Source of the DNA: Elusimicrobiota bacterium
GTDB lineage: Bacteria > Elusimicrobiota > Elusimicrobia > UBA1565 > UBA9628
Reading direction: 5' to 3'
Length of the DNA stretch: 9,045 nucleotides
Assembly (NCBI GenBank): GCA_028717525.1
Contig: JAQUNT010000060.1
Location: 1 to 9,045 of the forward strand
Shown here one piece after another: positions 6,901-9,045 of this stretch. How positions within the stretch are numbered: the stretch's first letter is position 1; every line of letters starts with the position of its first letter. A program made the translations under genes and the position numbers. The notes under the pieces were generated by a model. The model searched no databases and had not been told where the DNA came from. It saw only the letters and a list, made by a program, of their open reading frames with translations.

Positions 6901-7445
6901 TTGGCGTCCGGATCTGCGTCCATGCGGGCCCATATGTCATCCTGCACGATGTGCGAAAGCGGTGAACCATCGTTGAGGTTCTCGTCGATTGTTCTTCCTA
7001 TGGATCTCCCGTCTTCGATGGTCCTAATGACGGGAGTGTACGCATAGGATTCGTGCCTGTTGCTGACATAGGTAGAGGGCGGGGAGGGATGCCCAGCATA
7101 TCGGCCTAATTCGCCTCTGCGGTAGACCGGGTAGGAGAACTTGTGGATCTTGAAGAAATCGGGAGGTAGAGGCTCGCTGCTCTCTAGCACAGGGATAAGA
7201 CATAGCTGGGTCTTCGCATAATCGCGGGCAATCGGAGCCAACAACGCATCAGTCAGCTTCATCATCTCTTCAGACGTGTCGAAGAAGAAGAAAAGTTTGG
7301 GACGGTATTCACAGTTCCTTTGAGACAATGTCCGTTTGCTCTGGTAATCCTCAAACCACCACGGCTCCTCACCCAGGACCGCTTGTGGGAACGAAATCGC
7401 CGCAAGGACAAGGCAGGCGAAGAAACCTGCGCGGGGTCTTCTCAT
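3930..7445 (-). CDS. Exported multidomain caspase: DUF4034, WD40 propeller, active-type peptidase C14
   Basis: This protein has 1171 residues. A signal peptide (MRRPRAGFF..., about 1-25, cleaved near VLG) sends it out of the cytoplasm. Residues about 50-130 may be a thioredoxin-like fold without CxxC. Residues about 186-484 match DUF4034 (RFPNGGW, VTARAALGQAW, RPKWGGWPGE). A Pro-rich linker covers about 490-535. Seven WD40 repeats span 591-886 (TVRIWG, LRTWD, IRFWD). The C14 caspase domain is 918-1151, with His1000 in YFAGHG and Cys1050 in LDACFSG, so the catalytic dyad is intact. A canonical EF-hand loop, DIDADGKVTTRE, is at 1117-1128, suggesting calcium binding. ATG 7445 is chosen because AAGGTG lies six bases upstream and Arg-rich residues follow; a TTG at 7463 is the alternative. 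It is the first gene of an operon with the pseudocaspase. The DUF4034 part is near 50% GC, lower than the caspase part and the neighbours. Substrates are unknown. Confidence 0.93.
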   Translation of the reverse strand: MRRPRAGFFACLVLAAISFPQAVLGEEPWWFEDYQSKRTLSQRNCEYRPKLFFFFDTSEEMMKLTDALLAPIARDYAKTQLCLIPVLESSEPLPPDFFKIHKFSYPVYRRGELGRYAGHPSPPSTYVSNRHESYAYTPVIRTIEDGRSIGRTIDENLNDGSPLSHIVQDDIWARMDADPDAKAGRQVLQRAKDLLASKDFAGFDKWFSELRRTQARFPNGGWQLHYLYEFLEHLGGDDKAAQGRIDLLKQWADQRPQSVTARAALGQAWSAFAFRGRGSKVAQYVTPEQWAAFNDRLSKAEAVLQEALALPEKCPEVFDGLVTVGFNRGWSRDKVDAIYENGARLFPYYSYLHATMTHFLRPKWGGWPGEAEAFASRVGQKYGWDQYTRILLRLTDADEQLDGEPIFGPEGFSWSKTKTGFREIIQKCPKSIVMLNNFARYALAAKDNETAKGLFDTIGDNYSVEIWGNRVRYEHFRLTMLEALNPRLASHRMPRPMMAEMNPQPFNPQTSQVSPAEAPQPDPRGPEAAPHPPLSSEAFSARMAQTIKDPRKVGRLIAHNVIASRRERGGKGPNIVVKPGTEESTGPEGDVVRLIGHSDAVTAVAYTADSKAILSASQDHTVRIWGRSADFQDKKLLLRVPNPLKALALSLEGRSFAVADDATNVYVQDLWVDLNGVGFLEIPGKSPAVALAFTPDGKRLAIGRADSRIEVVTPAQGAQEKVELSGHEGPVQALVFSRSGRYLASGGADGTLRTWDIDTKKLRSAFPGHASPITAIAYAPDYRTLASADARGGIRFWDAKTNAKRPQSFDLRSPIASLSYSPDGRSLAVTQSNEVHLLDLSAGADQGTVVGSGGTVAAVAFSPDGETVAAAGSDQLVRVFRTEGFGSRVAADGRVPAQRPTQDDVDQPPSPAMPMDRDAVAVVFGSQQYRQASIPKVDFASNDASAVQRYLTRAMGFLPENVVTLAGSGVNLASMRKTLGPWLRNRVNANSRVFIYFAGHGAPDPATGESYLVPSDGDPSYLNTALSVKELLSQLSALPAQRVMVVLDACFSGRGQRSIIAPGARPLVSVMDQSQYVGQNVVVLSATGGDQISTYYPPGRHGLFTYFLLRGLRGEADIDADGKVTTRELYLFLKTKVSKEARKLNVTQIPTTMPAPDQLGERARWEWIKLR

Positions 7446-7451
7446 GGCTGG

Positions 7452-7457
7452 CACCTT
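7452..7457 (-). promoter_or_regulatory. Ribosome binding site deciding the caspase start
   Basis: On the minus strand this reads AAGGTG, six bases before ATG 7445. It favours ATG 7445 over the upstream TTG at 7463, whose own upstream match (GAGG, five bases away) is weaker and whose start codon is rarer. Confidence 0.6.
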
Positions 7458-7498
7458 ATTCAATGGGGCCTCAAGCGATGCAAGGCCTAGTCGATGTT

Positions 7499-7519
7499 AT
7501 TATAGCCTACCTCATGCCA
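7499..7519 (-). promoter_or_regulatory. Promoter of the caspase operon (TATAAT, overlapped by a sigma-54-like motif)
   Basis: The minus strand carries a perfect -10 hexamer TATAAT (7504 down to 7499), which would start transcription near 7492 and leave a leader of about 47 bases. No TTGACA-like -35 lies 16-18 bp upstream. The overlapping minus-strand sequence TGGCATGAGGTAGGCT (7519-7504) has the GG-N10-GC spacing of sigma-54 promoters and differs from TGGCACG-N4-TTGCW at three positions. Which sigma factor acts cannot be decided from sequence. Confidence 0.5.
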
Positions 7520-7521
7520 GT

Positions 7522-7551
7522 ATGCCCGCAGCGCCAAAGCTCTGCGGCCAT
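7522..7551. promoter_or_regulatory. 30-bp dyad in the divergent promoter region, operator candidate
   Basis: ATGCCCGCAG (7522-7531) and CTGCGGCCAT (7542-7551) are inverted copies with one mismatch, separated by 10 bp. The half-site centres are 20 bp apart, about two helical turns, as for a dimeric regulator. The dyad lies upstream of the caspase -10 and covers the position where a -35 of the lipoprotein promoter would sit. One protein could therefore control both directions. No regulator gene is visible nearby. Confidence 0.45.
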
Positions 7552-7553
7552 GC

Positions 7554-7559
7554 TATCAT
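7554..7559 (+). promoter_or_regulatory. Candidate -10 element of the lipoprotein gene (leaderless)
   Basis: TATCAT, preceded by TGC as in an extended -10, ends six bases before the ATG at 7566. Initiation would fall at or next to the start codon. No -35 match and no Shine-Dalgarno is present, so a leaderless transcript is the simplest reading. Confidence 0.35.
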
Positions 7560-7565
7560 TATTCT

Positions 7566-7976
7566 ATGGTCCGCTCCTTGTCCGCCCTCATCCTTTCCCT
7601 TGTCCTGGCCGCCGGCTGCTCCTCCCCGCAGATCAAGCTCTACCCGGACGAGCGCTACAGGAGCCTCCCCCAGGAGACCGTGCAGAAGGACATCGCCGAC
7701 TGCGAGGCCAAGGCCAAGGAGTTCGTCAAGTCTCACAAGGGCCAGATGGTGGCCAAGCGCACGGGCGGAGGCGCCATCTTCGGAGCCGTCATCGGCGTCA
7801 TCTTCGGCGCCTTCACCGGGGACTACGGCCGGGCCGTGTCCCAGGGCGCGGCCGTGGGCGCGGCCTCGGGCCTGGCCGGCGGCGCCGTCGAAGCCAACAG
7901 CCCGGACGGGATGCACCGCCGGTTCGTGGAATACTGCCTCATGGACAAGGGCTACCGGCCCATGGGCTGGAAGTAG
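7566..7976 (+). CDS. Glycine-zipper outer-membrane-type lipoprotein
   Basis: This 136-residue protein starts with a lipoprotein signal peptide (MVRSLSALILSLVLAAGC). The lipobox LAAGC places the lipidated Cys at residue 18, followed by Ser-Ser rather than Asp, consistent with outer-membrane sorting. Two glycine-zipper helices follow: GGGAIFGAVIGVIFGAFTG at 67-85 and GAAVGAASGLAGGAV at 94-108, typical of small envelope-stabilising or membrane-inserting lipoproteins. Cys46 and Cys124 flank the zipper region; the C-terminal CLMDKGY resembles the C-M-x-x-[KR]-G-[YW] ending common in this group, and the two may form a disulfide. The ATG is fixed by the signal peptide. There is no Shine-Dalgarno. 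The gene is divergent from the caspase operon and 40 bases upstream of the flavin oxidoreductase. It is GC-rich (about 70% in the line counted), like the right flank. No specific partner can be named. Confidence 0.88.
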   Translation: MVRSLSALILSLVLAAGCSSPQIKLYPDERYRSLPQETVQKDIADCEAKAKEFVKSHKGQMVAKRTGGGAIFGAVIGVIFGAFTGDYGRAVSQGAAVGAASGLAGGAVEANSPDGMHRRFVEYCLMDKGYRPMGWK

Positions 7977-8001
7977 CAGCCGGAATACCCGCCCTGGAAT
8001 T

Positions 8002-8007
8002 TAATAT
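8002..8007 (+). promoter_or_regulatory. Candidate -10 element of the oxidoreductase gene
   Basis: TAATAT ends nine bases before the GTG at 8017, in an AT-rich patch within otherwise very GC-rich sequence. Initiation at about 8014 would leave almost no leader. No -35 match is seen, and read-through from the lipoprotein gene is also possible. Confidence 0.35.
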
Positions 8008-8016
8008 CCTGTAGCG

Positions 8017-9045
8017 GTGCACCGTCGGGTAATCATCGTAGGCGGCGGGATTACCGGCCTGACCGCGGCCTATGAGCTGGCCCGCCAGGGGCGCCCGGTC
8101 ACGGTGCTGGAGAAGGAAGACCGGGTCGGCGGGCTGGCGCGCAGCTTCGCCTACGCCGGCAGCACCTTCGACATCGGCCCGCACCGCTTCTACGCCCCCA
8201 ACCGCGCGGTCCGGGACTTCATCGCCGAGGTCCTGGCAGACCAGGCCGTCACCATACCGCGGCGCAGCGGGGTGCATTTCATCGGGAAGTACTACACCTG
8301 GCCCCTCAAGCCCGCCGCCCTCTTCACTCTGCCGCCCTCGATCACCATCCGGGCCGCCGCGGACCTCCTGGCCCTGGGCCGGGGCCGCCGCTCCGGGCCG
8401 GACAACTTCGAGGACTACATGGTCCGGCATTTCGGGCCCACCCTTTACCGCGCCTTCTTCAAGGACTACACGGAGAAGTTCCTGGGGCTGGCGCCGGCCC
8501 GGACCCATCCCCAATGGGCCAAGACCGGGATGAAGCAGGCGGTCATCAACGAGGACATCGTGCACCGGTCCCTGCTGGACATCATCCGCTACACCTTCAC
8601 CCCCATACCGCAGGCCCCCGCGCGCTTCATCTATCCCGCCTCCGGCATCGGATTGTTCTGCGCAAGGCTGGGCGAGATGCTGCGGCGCAAGGGGGGCGAG
8701 ATCCGCACCGCAGACACGGTGGCCGCCGTCAAGGTCCGCAACGGCCGGGTCGAGGAGGTGCGCACGCGCAGGGGGGGCGCCTGCGCGGCCGAGGCCTTGG
8801 TCTGGACGGCTCCCATCTCCGAGCTCTGCGCTTTGCTCGGGCTGGGCGAGCCCGGGTTAGACTACCGTTCGTTGGTCCTGTACAACCTCGAGCTCGCCGA
8901 GCCGCCCCTGCAGCGGTACCAATGGTGCTATTTCGGCAGCAGGGACATCTCCTTCAGCCGCGTCACCACCCCGGCCCTCTTCAGCCACGCCAACTGCCCC
9001 GCGGGCGCGGGCAGCCTCTGCGTGGAGCTCGGCTGCCAGGAGGGG
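8017..9045 (+). CDS. FAD/NAD(P)-dependent oxidoreductase, UDP-galactopyranose-mutase/protoporphyrinogen-oxidase-like (3' end beyond window)
   Basis: The frame is open to the right edge, giving 343 residues. It begins with a Rossmann dinucleotide-binding motif, VIIVGGGITGLTAAYELA (5-22), then the acidic ribose-binding end TVLEKEDRVGGLAR (29-42). FDIGPHRFY (51-59), GKYYTWPLKP (90-99) and YRAFFKDYTEKFLG (145-158) match flavin enzymes of the amine-oxidase superfamily often annotated as UDP-galactopyranose mutase-like or protoporphyrinogen oxidase-like, many of them in polysaccharide loci. YPASGIGLFCARL (211-223) is the usual second FAD-domain segment. GTG 8017 is forced as the start: an in-frame TAA lies at 8002-8004 and no other start codon precedes the Rossmann motif. 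No Shine-Dalgarno is present. An exact substrate cannot be assigned; the neighbouring membrane protein and lipoprotein fit a glycan or envelope role. Confidence 0.88.
   Translation, partial: MHRRVIIVGGGITGLTAAYELARQGRPVTVLEKEDRVGGLARSFAYAGSTFDIGPHRFYAPNRAVRDFIAEVLADQAVTIPRRSGVHFIGKYYTWPLKPAALFTLPPSITIRAAADLLALGRGRRSGPDNFEDYMVRHFGPTLYRAFFKDYTEKFLGLAPARTHPQWAKTGMKQAVINEDIVHRSLLDIIRYTFTPIPQAPARFIYPASGIGLFCARLGEMLRRKGGEIRTADTVAAVKVRNGRVEEVRTRRGGACAAEALVWTAPISELCALLGLGEPGLDYRSLVLYNLELAEPPLQRYQWCYFGSRDISFSRVTTPALFSHANCPAGAGSLCVELGCQEG

Noticed and set aside
7328..8014. Plus-strand open frame spanning the divergent spacer and the lipoprotein
   Set aside because: It crosses the 5' end of the caspase gene and the promoter region, and its later part is an Arg/Gly-rich out-of-frame reading of the lipoprotein gene.
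1..9045. tRNA, rRNA, CRISPR array, insertion sequence or attachment site
   Set aside because: I saw no regularly spaced repeats, transposase motifs, terminal inverted repeats or tRNA-like cloverleaf in any spacer; all spacers are under 140 bases.

Overview
The window is high-GC bacterial DNA. Hand counts of single 60-base lines give about 67-78% in most genes and about 50% in one stretch. It encodes a diderm-type lipoprotein, two exported WD40-caspase proteins and short, mostly Shine-Dalgarno-poor gene starts. This fits a high-GC Gram-negative from a phylum rich in WD40/caspase/DUF4034 proteins (Elusimicrobiota, Planctomycetota or Myxococcota type). The phylum cannot be fixed from this sequence. 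No rRNA, tRNA, CRISPR array or transposase was seen.

Layout. (1) 1-697, minus strand: the N-terminal 232 residues of a polytopic membrane protein that runs off the left edge. (2) 698-832: a divergent spacer whose last 45 bases are AT-rich, with a 24-bp near-perfect palindrome flanked by two 17-bp direct repeats. The second repeat covers the start codon of the next gene. (3) 833-1987, plus strand: an AAA/DUF4143 ATPase. (4) 1988-2112: a convergent spacer with a 9-bp-stem hairpin. (5) 2113-7445, minus strand: a two-gene operon. The upstream gene is a 1171-residue exported protein (signal peptide, possible degenerate thioredoxin-like domain, DUF4034, seven WD40 repeats, C14 caspase with His and Cys both present). 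The downstream gene, overlapping it by 25 bases, is a 613-residue WD40-caspase paralogue whose catalytic His is Arg. (6) 7446-7565: a divergent promoter region with a 30-bp dyad. (7) 7566-7976, plus strand: a glycine-zipper lipoprotein. (8) 8017-9045, plus strand: an FAD/NAD(P)-dependent oxidoreductase of the UDP-galactopyranose-mutase/protoporphyrinogen-oxidase-like type, cut by the right edge.

How it fits together. The outer genes (membrane protein, lipoprotein, flavin oxidoreductase) look like envelope or glycan functions. The ATPase and the caspase operon between them look accessory. The most interesting unit is the caspase operon. It pairs an apparently active, probably calcium-binding, exported caspase with a paralogue that has lost both the catalytic His and the calcium-binding loop but keeps its beta-propeller and nucleophile Cys. 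This is the arrangement expected of an enzyme plus a pseudoenzyme regulator or decoy. Its function is inference only.
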